A stretch of 64,000 nt of DNA, taken from contig NZ_CP117029.1 of the NCBI RefSeq assembly GCF_028551255.1, positions 2,418,001 to 2,482,000 on the forward strand, written 5' to 3'. This DNA comes from Vibrio tubiashii. GTDB taxonomy: Bacteria; Pseudomonadota; Gammaproteobacteria; Enterobacterales; Vibrionaceae. Below, in pieces: positions 1-8,308 of the stretch (its first letter is position 1; each line of letters begins with the position of its first letter). Both the position numbers and the translations under genes were made by a program. The notes beneath the pieces are model-generated. The model saw only the letters and a list, made by a program, of their open reading frames with translations, ran no database searches and was not told where the DNA came from.

Positions 1-184
1 TAGCGATGTCATTCATCAATACCAATCCGTACTCATCATCTTCATTACGCTTATTGACCACCAGCGCTTTCACTTCGTGGCTACGAGCTAGCTGAATACC
101 TTCTTTTACCGTTGTTAGGCCATCAATGACGACATAGTTGTTGGTCATTACATCCCGAACTCGAACCTTTTTGTGTGTGCTCAT
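1..184 (-). CDS. CBS-domain protein, 3' part cut by window edge
   Basis: The visible 61 residues begin MSTHKKVRVRDVMTNNYVVI, the usual opening of a CBS domain (VxDVM, then a hydrophobic strand, a helix, and LVVN followed by GLV). CBS pairs usually bind adenosyl nucleotides and regulate an attached or partner protein. The start ATG (182-184) overlaps the stop of the upstream PII-like gene in an ATGA, so it is the fourth gene of a translationally coupled operon with two DUF1538 membrane proteins. The inference is that it is a nucleotide-responsive regulator of that transporter. The rest of the protein, and whether a second CBS motif follows, lies outside the window. Confidence 0.8.
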   Translation of the reverse strand, partial: MSTHKKVRVRDVMTNNYVVIDGLTTVKEGIQLARSHEVKALVVNKRNEDDEYGLVLMNDIA

Positions 185-531
185 AACTCATCCTCTACCA
201 CTTTGGTTAACTTCTCGACTTGATGCGCGACTCCAACGGCATCTTCAATATCAATCTGAACCGCAATCCCTTGGCCTGACTCTTGGTCAAACTCTCCGAC
301 TTCGCCAATCGTCTCTAAAATATGTCGGGATAAATGTTCTTCAACCACAAACAACAAAACGTCTTTCTGTACATCTAGGGTGAGGCCAAAAAAGGTTTTC
401 TTTTGATTCAGCCCCTCCCCTCTCGCGTTATTGATCACTGTTGCGCCTGTCGCTCCAGCCTTACGAGCGGCATCAAGCACCACGTCTGTTTTACTGTCTT
501 CAACGAAAGCCAATAACAATTTAAAGCGCAT
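181..531 (-). CDS. PII-like signalling protein linked to DUF1538 transporter
   Basis: A protein of 116 residues with the PII fold pattern: an N-terminal strand [12 protein letters not shown], then GATGATVINNARGEG where classical PII proteins have the start of the T-loop, and a C-terminal SGQGIAVQIDIEDAVGV that resembles the B- and C-loop region. PII proteins are trimers that bind ATP, ADP or other small ligands and touch transporters or enzymes. The start at 531 is chosen because a GGGAGG lies nine bases upstream; an ATG at 540 abuts that site and is less likely. It overlaps the end of the upstream DUF1538 gene by 11 bases. It is not glnB or glnK: there is no amtB neighbour and the classical uridylylated T-loop tyrosine motif is not evident. 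The likely role is control of the adjacent membrane pair. Confidence 0.8.
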   Translation of the reverse strand: MRFKLLLAFVEDSKTDVVLDAARKAGATGATVINNARGEGLNQKKTFFGLTLDVQKDVLLFVVEEHLSRHILETIGEVGEFDQESGQGIAVQIDIEDAVGVAHQVEKLTKVVEDEL

Positions 532-1315
532 TTTCTTCATCCTCCCGCTCAGCACCTTTGTTTAGTCGCTGAGTGATTTGTGCATACCCCATAACCGAAA
601 TCATGGGAAATAAACTAGCGAACGCTATCAGTCCAAAACCATCTATCATTGGATTGCGCCCCGGAACCGTCGAGGCCAACCCTAAACCTAACGCCGCCAC
701 TAACGGAACCGTGACCGTAGAAGTCGTCACCCCGCCAGAGTCGTAAGCAAGGGGAATAATAAGCTTTGGTGCATAAAAGGTTTGTATTACTACTACGATG
801 TAACCGACGATAATGTAGTAATGAATGGGATCGCCAACGACAATCCGGTAGCTGCCTAAAGAAATGCCCACCGCAACGCCAATCGCCACTGCAATCCTTA
901 ATCCATTGACACTGATACTCCCACCAGAAACCTGATTGGCTTTAATCGCCACAGCTATCAGAGAGGGCTCTGCTATCGTGGTGCTAAAGCCAATGAAGAA
1001 GGCAAACAGATAAACCCAGTAGTAATCCATCCATTCGAACACGGTTCCTGCAGAAAGCTTAAACTGCTGAATAAAGCTTGGAGCGGTAAGCTGCTGCGCC
1101 ATGGTTTCGCCAAGAGGAAACAGGGCCAAATCGAGGCCAAGTAAAAACAGTGATAGACCAAGAATGACGTAGAAAAAACCAAGAATCACTTTTGGCAGGT
1201 TAGTCACTGGTCGTCTGAGAACGGCAAACTGAAAACCAAAAATGATGGTAGCGATCGGCAATACATCGGTAATAGTGCCAATAAAGGTATCTAAGAAATG
1301 TGTCCAGCCAATCAT
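521..1315 (-). CDS. DUF1538 family membrane protein, subunit A
   Basis: A 264-residue hydrophobic protein with about seven membrane segments. It carries the family core [20 protein letters not shown], then [20 protein letters not shown] near the C-terminus, and [14 protein letters not shown] near residue 60-75. The same blocks occur in the upstream gene, so the two are paralogues forming a pair. A two-gene DUF1538 unit, UmpAB from Halomonas, has been reported as a Na+(Li+,K+)/H+ antiporter; assigning the same function here is by family only. Its ATG overlaps the upstream stop by four bases, and its own end overlaps the PII-like gene. The C-terminus ends in an acidic tail (EREDEENAL). Confidence 0.85.
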   Translation of the reverse strand: MIGWTHFLDTFIGTITDVLPIATIIFGFQFAVLRRPVTNLPKVILGFFYVILGLSLFLLGLDLALFPLGETMAQQLTAPSFIQQFKLSAGTVFEWMDYYWVYLFAFFIGFSTTIAEPSLIAVAIKANQVSGGSISVNGLRIAVAIGVAVGISLGSYRIVVGDPIHYYIIVGYIVVVIQTFYAPKLIIPLAYDSGGVTTSTVTVPLVAALGLGLASTVPGRNPMIDGFGLIAFASLFPMISVMGYAQITQRLNKGAEREDEENAL

Positions 1316-2046
1316 GCCACCACCATTCCATAGACCATCACGAACATCATGGGTAACAGGGAGGCAAAAGCAATCAACCCAAATCCATCTATCATTGGAT
1401 TACGTCCTTTAATCGCCGAAGCAAGTCCGACACCAAGCGCGGTCACTAGAGGCACAGTAATGGTTGAAGTCGTTACGCCGCCTGAATCATAAGCGACACC
1501 AATAATGCTCTGTGGTGCAAACATAGTTAGGACCACCACACCGATATAGCCACCAATGATCATATATTGGATGGGCCACCCTTTGAGAATGCGCAACACG
1601 CCGAGTAAAATCGCAATCCCGACCGACAATGCGACGGTGTAGCGCAATCCGTTTGCGTACTCCTCCATAGACTCCTCGTTGTGGAGAATCATCCCTCCTT
1701 CTGCAGCCACTTCTGCCGCTTCATCGGCAACAGCAGTTAATGCAGGCTCTGCGACAGTGGTACCAAAGCCTAAACAAAATGCAAATATGAGCAGCCAAAA
1801 CACGCTCCCCTTACGAGCAAACGCTTGAGCCATGGTTTCACCGATAGGGAATAAACCCATCTCTAGGCCAAAGATAAAAAACGTTAAGCCAAAGACAACT
1901 AATACAAGACCAAGCAAAATAGACAGTAAATTGGGGAGAGGCTCTTGCAATACAACAAGCTGAAAAAAAGCGATGACAACAATAATGGGTAATAGATCCC
2001 GTAAACTTCCTAATAGCGCTTTAAACAACGCCGTCGCTGCTTCCAC
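1312..2046 (-). CDS. DUF1538 family membrane protein, subunit B
   Basis: About 244 residues, paralogous to the downstream DUF1538 gene. It shares [40 protein letters not shown] and [17 protein letters not shown]. It differs in the middle by an acidic insertion ([20 protein letters not shown], around residues 115-135) between membrane helices, which could face the cytoplasm. The GTG at 2044-2046 is taken as the start because AAGGAGG lies four bases upstream; a TTG at 2061 contains that site within its own codons. It is the first gene of the operon. The expected role is cation/proton exchange together with subunit A, a family-based inference. Confidence 0.82.
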   Translation of the reverse strand: MEAATALFKALLGSLRDLLPIIVVIAFFQLVVLQEPLPNLLSILLGLVLVVFGLTFFIFGLEMGLFPIGETMAQAFARKGSVFWLLIFAFCLGFGTTVAEPALTAVADEAAEVAAEGGMILHNEESMEEYANGLRYTVALSVGIAILLGVLRILKGWPIQYMIIGGYIGVVVLTMFAPQSIIGVAYDSGGVTTSTITVPLVTALGVGLASAIKGRNPMIDGFGLIAFASLLPMMFVMVYGMVVA

Positions 2047-2275
2047 TGAACCTCCTTGCAAGTCAGTTAATCGCTAATCTTTTCTCTAGCATGGCAAACA
2101 ATTTCGCTTTCTTATGTGATACCCGCAACGTCGATAAGGATAAACGTAACAAAATGTGAATTTTGTGATATTGCCACTAGTGATCACATTTGCTGCTAAG
2201 TAACTATAATTAGTAACAATAGTTCACTATGGTTAAGATTGGACTTGTCTGCTCTGCACAATAAGAGGATTAGGA

Positions 2276-3190
2276 ATGAAGGTATTGCTCACTGGGGGAA
2301 CTGGCTTTATCGGCCGAGAGTTGCTTAAGCATTTGACGACTCATGAAGTAGTCTTGCTTACTCGTGAGCCTAGGCATGCCAAAATGCTCCTTAGCCACAC
2401 CGACAGGGGCAACGTCACTTACATTTCCTCACTGGATGATTTTCATCACCTCAACGATTTTGATGCCGTCATCAACCTCGCAGGGGAACCGATAGCCAAT
2501 AAACGTTGGACCAAAAAGCAGAAACAAACCATCTGCGACAGTCGCTGGAAACTGACTGAAACCATAGTTGAGCTTATTCATGCTAGTACTACCCCACCTG
2601 AAGTTTTTATCAGTGGTTCTGCGGTAGGCTACTACGGCGATCAACAAGAGCACCCTTTTGATGAAAGCCTGCATGTAAATTGCCAGGGCTTTCCACACCA
2701 CGTATGCAGTAAGTGGGAACAGATTGCAAATCGAGCCCGCTCTGAGATGACACGCGTCTGTATTTTACGCACTGGCGTGGTGCTCGCTCCACAGGGGGGA
2801 GCACTATTGAAAATGCTTCCACCTTACCGTTTGGGCTTAGGCGGACCACTGGGGCATGGTCGCCAATATATGCCTTGGATTCATATGTTGGATATGGTCC
2901 GCGGTATTATCTACTTGCTCGACACACCCCATGCTCACGGGGAATTTAATCTCTGTGCGCCGCACCCAGTGTCGAATAAGCAGTTCAGCCAAACATTGGC
3001 TAAAACACTCAAGCGTCCACACCTTCTTTTCACACCTAAATGGGTAATGTCAGTGGCGATGGGAGAAAGCTCTGTACTGCTATTTGATAGTATTAGAGCC
3101 AAACCCAAGAAGTTAACTGAACTCGGATTCCGCTTCAGTTACTCGCGCCTTGAGCCTGCACTAAAAAACTTGTTACAACACCACGAATAA
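2276..3190 (+). CDS. yfcH: TIGR01777-type NAD(P)-binding epimerase-fold protein
   Basis: A 304-residue atypical short-chain dehydrogenase of the YfcH/SDR39U1 family. The N-terminus MKVLLTGGTGFIGRELLKHL is a Rossmann nucleotide-binding glycine motif. NLAGEPIANKRWT, SGSAVGYYGDQ and LRTGVVLAPQGGAL are hallmark blocks of the family. The C-terminus contains the DUF1731-like region with the FDSIRAKPKKLTELGF signature. The substrate is unknown, although the family is widely conserved. AGAGGA sits close before the ATG. It is followed 46 bases later by a second dehydrogenase in the same direction and may be cotranscribed with it. Confidence 0.88.
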   Translation: MKVLLTGGTGFIGRELLKHLTTHEVVLLTREPRHAKMLLSHTDRGNVTYISSLDDFHHLNDFDAVINLAGEPIANKRWTKKQKQTICDSRWKLTETIVELIHASTTPPEVFISGSAVGYYGDQQEHPFDESLHVNCQGFPHHVCSKWEQIANRARSEMTRVCILRTGVVLAPQGGALLKMLPPYRLGLGGPLGHGRQYMPWIHMLDMVRGIIYLLDTPHAHGEFNLCAPHPVSNKQFSQTLAKTLKRPHLLFTPKWVMSVAMGESSVLLFDSIRAKPKKLTELGFRFSYSRLEPALKNLLQHHE

Positions 3191-3236
3191 TCCAGTAACC
3201 TAACTCCAGTTAAAAGAATCAATGGGTTAGATCGCG

Positions 3237-4064
3237 ATGGATAAATCGATATTAATTACGGGCTGTTCAAGCGGAATTGGCTATGTCTGTGCCCACGCTC
3301 TTCATCAGCGAGGCTATCAAGTCATTGCATCTTGTCGCCAGCAACAAGACGTTGAAAGACTGCAAGCAGAAGGGCTTACCTGCATCCAGATTGATCTCGC
3401 AGACAGCCAGAGCATTACCAAAGGGGTAGAGCAAACATTAGCACTCACCAATGGCAAGCTTGATGCTCTGTTTAATAATGGGGCTTATGGCCAACCTGGT
3501 GCGTTAGAAGACCTACCTACTGATGGTTTAAGAGAACAGTTCGAAACCAACTTTTTTGGTTGGCATCAATTGGTATGCGAACTCCTTCCAACTATGCGCA
3601 AACAGGGTTATGGTCGAATTGTCCAAAATAGTTCCGTGCTCGGCTTTGCGGCGATGAAGTATCGCGGTGCATACAATGCTTCTAAGTTTGCGATTGAAGG
3701 TTGGAGTGATACGTTAAGACTCGAACTCATGGATACCGATATCCACATAAGCCTGATAGAGCCAGGGCCAATTGAAACCGAGTTTCGCTCTAATGCCCTT
3801 ATCGCCTTTAAGAAATGGATCACAGTTGAAGGCAGCGCCCATGAAAAGCAGTACCGTCAACAAATGGAAAGGCTGAACAACGACACCTCAAGCAATGCGT
3901 TTGTTTTGCCAGCAGAATCGTGCATAGCTCCCCTTGTTCATGCGCTAGAAGCAAAAAGGCCTAAGATTCGTTACCGTATTACTACGCCGACTAAGGTGTT
4001 TGCTGTCTTAAAGCGCCTACTGCCAACCCGAGCTCTAGACAAAATATTGCGACAAGCTGCATGA
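3237..4064 (+). CDS. ybbO: Short-chain dehydrogenase/reductase, YbbO-like
   Basis: 275 residues. The N-terminal TGCSSGIG is the dinucleotide-binding motif (TGxxxGxG), NNGAYG replaces the usual NNAG, and the active site is S...YNASK (Tyr and Lys of YxxxK) around residues 133-151. The closest pattern I recognise is E. coli YbbO, including SLIEPGPIETEF and the C-terminal KRLLPTRALDKIL. E. coli YbbO has been associated with NADP-dependent reduction of aldehydes; the substrate here is unknown. It lies upstream of ybbN-qmcA-ybbJ, the same neighbourhood as in E. coli, though here all four genes point the same way. Confidence 0.88.
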   Translation: MDKSILITGCSSGIGYVCAHALHQRGYQVIASCRQQQDVERLQAEGLTCIQIDLADSQSITKGVEQTLALTNGKLDALFNNGAYGQPGALEDLPTDGLREQFETNFFGWHQLVCELLPTMRKQGYGRIVQNSSVLGFAAMKYRGAYNASKFAIEGWSDTLRLELMDTDIHISLIEPGPIETEFRSNALIAFKKWITVEGSAHEKQYRQQMERLNNDTSSNAFVLPAESCIAPLVHALEAKRPKIRYRITTPTKVFAVLKRLLPTRALDKILRQAA

Positions 4065-4165
4065 TATTTTCTGCAACTTTGTAATTATTCCGTAACAATA
4101 AGACGTTAGATTAACACTTAGGGCAAGCCCTAATTATAAAATTCAAGCGCTACATTCGGTATAAT

Positions 4166-4296
4166 AATATGACTTTAAACCAGTTAAACTGGCTGAGTGT
4201 GGGTGTTGCGCTAACGTTGTTTATCGTTTTATAGACACCTTCGCTTACCCTTTCGGGAGAACATTAACACCGCCACAGCAGGCGGTGTTTTTGTTT
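4166..4296 (+). ncRNA. Candidate small RNA, or leaderless 21-codon hydrophobic peptide
   Basis: A TATAAT (4160-4165) sits in the 330-bp gap between ybbO and ybbN, and a strong intrinsic terminator ends at about 4296, giving a transcript of about 125 nt. An ATG at 4169 opens a 21-codon frame (MTLNQLNWLSVGVALTLFIV plus one Leu, then stop at 4235) with no Shine-Dalgarno and lying at the expected transcription start. It could therefore be a leaderless membrane micropeptide or simply non-coding. A CCAGTT...AACTGG inverted repeat lies at its 5' end. No -35 match is clear. Confidence 0.35.
4266..4296 (+). terminator. Intrinsic terminator upstream of ybbN
   Basis: A perfect 9-bp stem AACACCGCC / GGCGGTGTT with loop ACAGCA, followed by a T-rich run. 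It ends a transcript in the ybbO-ybbN gap, about 200 bases past the ybbO stop. Confidence 0.85.
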
Positions 4297-4394
4297 CTGC
4301 CAACAATATAATCTCAAATTCAAGCTCTTAACTTGAACTCTCCTCTCCTAGCCCATATCTTTGATCCATAGAACAAGTCGCAAGGAATTCATAG

Positions 4395-5249
4395 ATGCAG
4401 TCTCCATTTATTGTTGAGCTATACGAACAAAACTTCCGTCAAGTGCTAGAAGGGTCAATGCAGACCCCAGTGCTAATCCACTTTTGGGCGCCAATGAGCG
4501 AAGAAAGTGCGCAAGTGATACCTGACCTGCAAATGCTAGCGCAGCAATATAACGGAGCCTTCACATTAGCTCTTTTGAACTGCGAGCAAGAACAAGCGAT
4601 TGCAAGCCAGTTTGGTGTTCAAGCCTTGCCTACCATTGCCTTATTCGTAAATGGCCAGCCAGTCGATGGTCTTGGTGGTCCACAAACAGTTGCTGCTATT
4701 CAACAGATGCTAGCGAAACATCTCCCTAGCCAAGACGAACTAAACTTAAAGCAAGCACTTGAGCTCATCCAAGCAGGTCAACATGCCCAAGCTCTCCCGC
4801 TTCTAGAAGCTATCGCCGAGGAATTGAAACAAAGGGGCGATGTAAAACTTGCTCTAGCAGATTGCTATTTAGAAACACAAAATTTTGACCAAGCTAAATT
4901 GCTGCTGGAAAATATTCCTCTTGAGTACCAAGATAATTACTACAAAGGCCTGGTGGCTAAATTAGAGCTTCATGCGCAAGCAGCAAACAGCCCTGAGATT
5001 CAGTCTTTAGAAGAAGCGTTGGCACAGAACCCAAGTGACCTAAAACTGGCTAACGAACTGGCGCTTAACTACCACCAAGTCAATCGCGACGAAGAAGCAT
5101 TAGAGATTCTATGGAATGCTTTACGTACAGATTTGAACGCGCTAGATGGCGAAATGAAAAAGTCATTTATGGATATACTCGCCGCGCTTGGGCAAGGTAA
5201 CCCGATCGCGGGTAAATACCGCCGTCAACTTTACTCCATCCTTTATTAG
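4395..5249 (+). CDS. ybbN: YbbN/CnoX-type thioredoxin-fold chaperone with TPR tail
   Basis: 284 residues: a thioredoxin domain (about 1-110, with the cis-proline segment QALPTIALFVNGQP) followed by TPR-like helical repeats (about 115-284). In E. coli, CnoX binds unfolded proteins and hands them to GroEL or DnaK. The usual active-site position reads FWAPMSEESAQ, so both cysteines of a CxxC are absent; the only cysteines are one in ALLNCEQEQ and one in ALADCYLE. This protein is therefore predicted to hold clients without thioredoxin redox activity. Its upstream gap holds a terminator, so it likely has its own promoter. Confidence 0.9.
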   Translation: MQSPFIVELYEQNFRQVLEGSMQTPVLIHFWAPMSEESAQVIPDLQMLAQQYNGAFTLALLNCEQEQAIASQFGVQALPTIALFVNGQPVDGLGGPQTVAAIQQMLAKHLPSQDELNLKQALELIQAGQHAQALPLLEAIAEELKQRGDVKLALADCYLETQNFDQAKLLLENIPLEYQDNYYKGLVAKLELHAQAANSPEIQSLEEALAQNPSDLKLANELALNYHQVNRDEEALEILWNALRTDLNALDGEMKKSFMDILAALGQGNPIAGKYRRQLYSILY

Positions 5250-5270
5250 TTCATTCTAAATCATAGACTT

Positions 5271-5297
5271 AAAGTCGGCACTGTCCGGCTTTAATTT
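5271..5297 (+). terminator. Weak terminator after ybbN
   Basis: Hairpin AAAGTCGG / CCGGCTTT (one G-T pair) with loop CACTGT, followed by AATTTT. The T-run is short, so termination may be partial. Confidence 0.45.
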
Positions 5298-5390
5298 TGC
5301 CCAAATTTCGCAAAAGTTCTCACTTCTGCCATTGTCACAAGCGGCTCTATAGGCAACAATCAATAGACTATTCTCATAAGGAACTCAGAT

Positions 5391-6314
5391 ATGGCTATTG
5401 ATTCATTGATTACTATCGGCGTGTTTCTCGTTGTTGTCATTGCGCTGATTATCGCCGGCGTAAAAACCGTCCCTCAGGGCAACAACTGGACCGTTGAGCG
5501 ATTTGGTCGCTATACCCATACCTTAAAGCCAGGCTTAAACATCATCATTCCATTTATTGATGGTATTGGTCATAAAATCAATATGATGGAAAGAGTGCTC
5601 GATATTCCTGCTCAGGAAGTTATTTCTAAAGACAACGCGAATGTCACCATCGATGCGGTCTGCTTTGTTCAAGTGATTGATGCAGCCCAAGCGGCTTATG
5701 AGGTTAACGACTTAGAGCACGCGATTCGTAACTTAACATTGACGAACATTCGTACCGTTCTGGGCTCCATGGAGCTAGATGAAATGCTCAGTCAGCGCGA
5801 TATGATCAATACCAAACTGCTCTCTATTGTTGATGAAGCGACCAACCCTTGGGGCGTAAAAGTCACGCGTATCGAAATCAAAGATGTTCAGCCACCGTCA
5901 GATCTTACCGCTGCAATGAACGCTCAAATGAAAGCGGAACGAAACAAGCGCGCAGAAGTACTCGAAGCGGAAGGTATCCGCCAGGCAGAGATTTTACGAG
6001 CAGAAGGCCACAAGCAATCCGAGATTCTTAAAGCGGAAGGTGATAAACAAGCGGCTATTCTTCAAGCCGAGGCTCGGGAGCGTGCGGCTGAAGCGGAAGC
6101 GCGCGCAACCACTATGGTATCAGAAGCGATCGCTAAAGGTGATATGCAAGCCGTTAATTACTTTATTGCTCAAGGCTATACCGACGCACTCAAGTCAATC
6201 GGCCAAGCTGAGAATGGCAAGATCATCATGCTTCCACTTGAAGCGTCTGGCCTAATGGGCTCTGTCGCGGGTATCGCCGAAATGTTTAAGCAGTCGAAAG
6301 AGTCAACTAAGTAG
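5391..6314 (+). CDS. qmcA: SPFH/band-7 membrane protease-associated protein QmcA
   Basis: 307 residues. An N-terminal membrane segment (about 6-24) is followed by a band-7/SPFH domain ([19 protein letters not shown] through [10 protein letters not shown]). A charged coiled-coil stretch (about 180-250) is built from near-repeats such as [25 protein letters not shown] and [11 protein letters not shown]. This is the layout of E. coli QmcA (YbbK), a stomatin-like protein linked to the FtsH protease and membrane organisation. It is followed eight bases later by the NfeD-like gene, its usual partner. Confidence 0.93.
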   Translation: MAIDSLITIGVFLVVVIALIIAGVKTVPQGNNWTVERFGRYTHTLKPGLNIIIPFIDGIGHKINMMERVLDIPAQEVISKDNANVTIDAVCFVQVIDAAQAAYEVNDLEHAIRNLTLTNIRTVLGSMELDEMLSQRDMINTKLLSIVDEATNPWGVKVTRIEIKDVQPPSDLTAAMNAQMKAERNKRAEVLEAEGIRQAEILRAEGHKQSEILKAEGDKQAAILQAEARERAAEAEARATTMVSEAIAKGDMQAVNYFIAQGYTDALKSIGQAENGKIIMLPLEASGLMGSVAGIAEMFKQSKESTK

Positions 6315-6322
6315 AGGCTAAT

Positions 6323-6778
6323 GTGTTTGAATTACTAGATAGTATCAATCATTGGCATTGGCTAGCCTTCGGGCTAGCTTTACTTGCCATCGAGCTGCTC
6401 GGCACCGCAGGTTATTTTTTATGGCTTGGGCTATCAGCCTTAATCGTGGGTATTTTGCTCACATTTATTCCTATGAGTTGGCAGCTACAGTGGGTCGCCT
6501 TTGCCACATTTGCTTTGGTAACCACTTGGTTGTGGTGGCGCAGACAATTTAAATCAGATAGACAATCCGACGCCAACCGTGAACTTAATCAGAAAAGTAA
6601 GCAGTTAGTTGGTCAAATCATTCGCCTCAATGAAGATTTTCCAGCCGGGAAAGGACGCTTAAAGGTGGGTGACACCACATGGAGTGCTCAGGCAGAAAGC
6701 GCGATTAGTGCAGGTCAACAGGTTGAAATTACCAAAGTGAGCGGAATTATTTTAACCATAAAACCACGAGATAATTAG
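6323..6778 (+). CDS. ybbJ: NfeD-like membrane protein YbbJ
   Basis: 151 residues. Two or three hydrophobic segments in the first 75 residues (including WLALGxx-like WLGLSALIVGILLTF) are followed by a C-terminal small beta-barrel (OB-like) domain with the pattern LVGQIIRLNEDFPAGKGRLK and GDTTWSAQAE. NfeD proteins pair with SPFH proteins such as QmcA. The start is a GTG (6323) with GAGG five bases upstream. The ATG two bases earlier is in another frame and stops at once. It is cotranscribed with qmcA. Confidence 0.9.
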   Translation: MFELLDSINHWHWLAFGLALLAIELLGTAGYFLWLGLSALIVGILLTFIPMSWQLQWVAFATFALVTTWLWWRRQFKSDRQSDANRELNQKSKQLVGQIIRLNEDFPAGKGRLKVGDTTWSAQAESAISAGQQVEITKVSGIILTIKPRDN

Positions 6779-7109
6779 ACTAATCACTTCAATTGACGCA
6801 CTTTATTCGTTTTTAATTAAAATAAAATCGGTAACTAGTTAAATAAACTCTATTTTTTTAAGTTTAATTCGAGAAATAAAGTATTTAACTAGTTATCAAA
6901 ACATACAAATACATTTATCAGAACTATTAAGCCCTAAAAAATAATAACCAGAGCTTTCATACATTTAAAAATAGCTCCCTCTTTCCCCTTCCAACTTAAT
7001 AAACTTTAAAAAATTTGATTTCTTGCAATTATTTTTGATCCTTCGTGGTCTATTGCCATACTAGTCAATATCTCTGACTAGGAGATTTTAAGACACAAGG
7101 AGAAATGTT
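6779..7109. other. AT-rich gap with nested inverted repeats
   Basis: A 331-base gene-free stretch, visibly more AT-rich than its surroundings. It contains a 14-bp perfect inverted repeat (6832-6845 and 6882-6895), each arm holding the palindrome TAACTAGTTA. Just before the next gene is a 7-bp inverted repeat CTAGTCA / TGACTAG (7061-7081). I see no RNA gene or convincing promoter. Confidence 0.6.
6832..6895. repeat. 14-bp inverted repeat with palindromic arms
   Basis: Arms TAACTAGTTAAATA and TATTTAACTAGTTA are exact reverse complements 36 bases apart. Each arm is itself largely palindromic, so the sequence could form either one large hairpin or two small cruciforms, or bind a dimeric protein at both sites. 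Confidence 0.75.
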
Positions 7110-7277
7110 ATGAGAAAACTAGCTTCAATATTTGTCGGTTTATTGTTTAGCGCTGCTGTTTTGGCAGGTAACGGAAGTGGTCAAACAGGACCAAATGTAG
7201 AGTGTGAATTAAAAGATGGAAAGGTTCGGTACATCCCTATCATGATTTGCAAAGCCGAAGGTGGGAAGGTCTTATAG
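7110..7277 (+). CDS. Small secreted peptide, 55 residues
   Basis: ATG at 7110 with an AAGGAGA nine bases upstream. The N-terminus MRKLASIFVGLLFSAAVLAG is a clear Sec signal peptide (basic start, hydrophobic core, cleavage likely after AVLA). The mature part is about 36 residues with two cysteines (VECELKDG and MICKAEG), suggesting one disulfide in the periplasm or outside. I do not recognise the family. It sits between AT-rich sequence and a lipoprotein gene of the opposite strand, from which it is separated by a shared terminator. Confidence 0.75.
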   Translation: MRKLASIFVGLLFSAAVLAGNGSGQTGPNVECELKDGKVRYIPIMICKAEGGKVL

Positions 7278-7326
7278 ACCAATCTTCATCCCATTAAAAT
7301 AGAATACTCACGCTTCACCTAAATAT

Positions 7327-7354
7327 AAAAAGGAACCATATTGGCTCCTTTTTA
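7327..7354. terminator. Bidirectional terminator
   Basis: An imperfect stem AAAAAGGAACC / GGCTCCTTTTT with loop ATATT; it is A-rich on one side and T-rich on the other, so it can serve both converging genes (small peptide and lipoprotein). Confidence 0.7.
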
Positions 7355-7365
7355 TATCAGTTAAT

Positions 7366-8172
7366 CTATTTATTGATCAGTTCAACCAATATCGTTTTCT
7401 TTTCAGATTCATTGGCCTTGTTAAACCAATAAGAGAACATTTGCTCAGCCTGATCGGCGGTGTCTAGTTTAGCCGCTGCGTTTTTACGATTGGAAACCGC
7501 CCAATTAGTTACGCTTTCCTGCTGCTTGTCGTCAAGCTGTTCAAACCAATACATTGCCATCTCTTGTGACTTAGACTTCTCAGTTGAGTCTTGGGCAATT
7601 GCAGTTGTTGCAACAACTGGCGCTACGATAGTCGCTGCACTAGGCGCTGGCTTATTATCTACACTATTTCTAATTGCTTTGATGTAGCCTGCGGCGACGT
7701 CAAAGAAGACTTTATTTTGATCAGATGAAGCTAAAGCAAATCTCAACCCTTGCAGCTCACCCTTAGATAAAGACTCTTCTGAGACATCAAACCTAAATAA
7801 CTGCCTTTGTGTACAAATATCACTGCATGTTTCAGCTGTAGGAGCTAAAGACTTCAGAGGAATTTTCTTACCGTCAATTTCAACATATTTGTATTCACTG
7901 TAATTCTTAAAATACTTTACTTCCATGACGATAAACGAGCTAGGAACTGCTGACTGACCATGAGGTGCGACATAGTTCAATGCTAAGTTGGATTGCGTAA
8001 GCTGCGCACCTTTACTAACTTCCACATCAGGCAAAAAGCTCTTGCCCTCTACCAAATAATAGTTTTGTTTAGTTTCAACTTGGGCTACAACATCAGTAAA
8101 GCTACTGTCTGAATCCAGTGTGGTGCAACCAACCATCAATGCGACTAAAGACGCGATTACGCATTTTTTCAT
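7366..8172 (-). CDS. Lipoprotein of unknown function
   Basis: 268 residues. The signal peptide MKKCVIASLVALMVGCTTL ends in a lipobox (VGC), giving a lipid-anchored mature protein at about Cys16; Asp at position +5 but Thr at +2 leaves outer-membrane sorting as the default. A globular region (about 30-165) contains a possible disulfide pair (ETCSDICTQ). A low-complexity Ala/Pro/Val linker follows (about 172-195). The C-terminus has two similar segments, EMAMYWFEQLDDKQQESV and EQMFSYWFNKANESEKKTI, suggesting a duplicated helical hairpin. I do not recognise a family. It belongs to the AT-rich accessory patch. Confidence 0.75.
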   Translation of the reverse strand: MKKCVIASLVALMVGCTTLDSDSSFTDVVAQVETKQNYYLVEGKSFLPDVEVSKGAQLTQSNLALNYVAPHGQSAVPSSFIVMEVKYFKNYSEYKYVEIDGKKIPLKSLAPTAETCSDICTQRQLFRFDVSEESLSKGELQGLRFALASSDQNKVFFDVAAGYIKAIRNSVDNKPAPSAATIVAPVVATTAIAQDSTEKSKSQEMAMYWFEQLDDKQQESVTNWAVSNRKNAAAKLDTADQAEQMFSYWFNKANESEKKTILVELINK

Positions 8173-8255
8173 ATTAATTCCCTATTTGAAAACTTCTTTT
8201 TATATTACAAACATTTAACTAATTTCGACAGAGAGTAACTCCACATATTAGAGAC

Positions 8256-8282
8256 TAAAACGCTGGCCTCAGGGGCCAGCGT
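8256..8282 (-). terminator. Terminator after porin gene
   Basis: A 9-bp stem ACGCTGGCC / GGCCAGCGT with a 5-base loop, followed on the minus strand by TTTT. It lies 26 bases past the porin stop. Confidence 0.85.
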
Positions 8283-8308
8283 AAAAACAGTAGGGTTCTG
8301 GTACTCTA

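Noticed and set aside
4169..4234. Attenuator leader peptide for ybbN
   Set aside because: The codons show no run of a single regulatory amino acid and there is no alternative hairpin upstream; listed instead as a candidate RNA.
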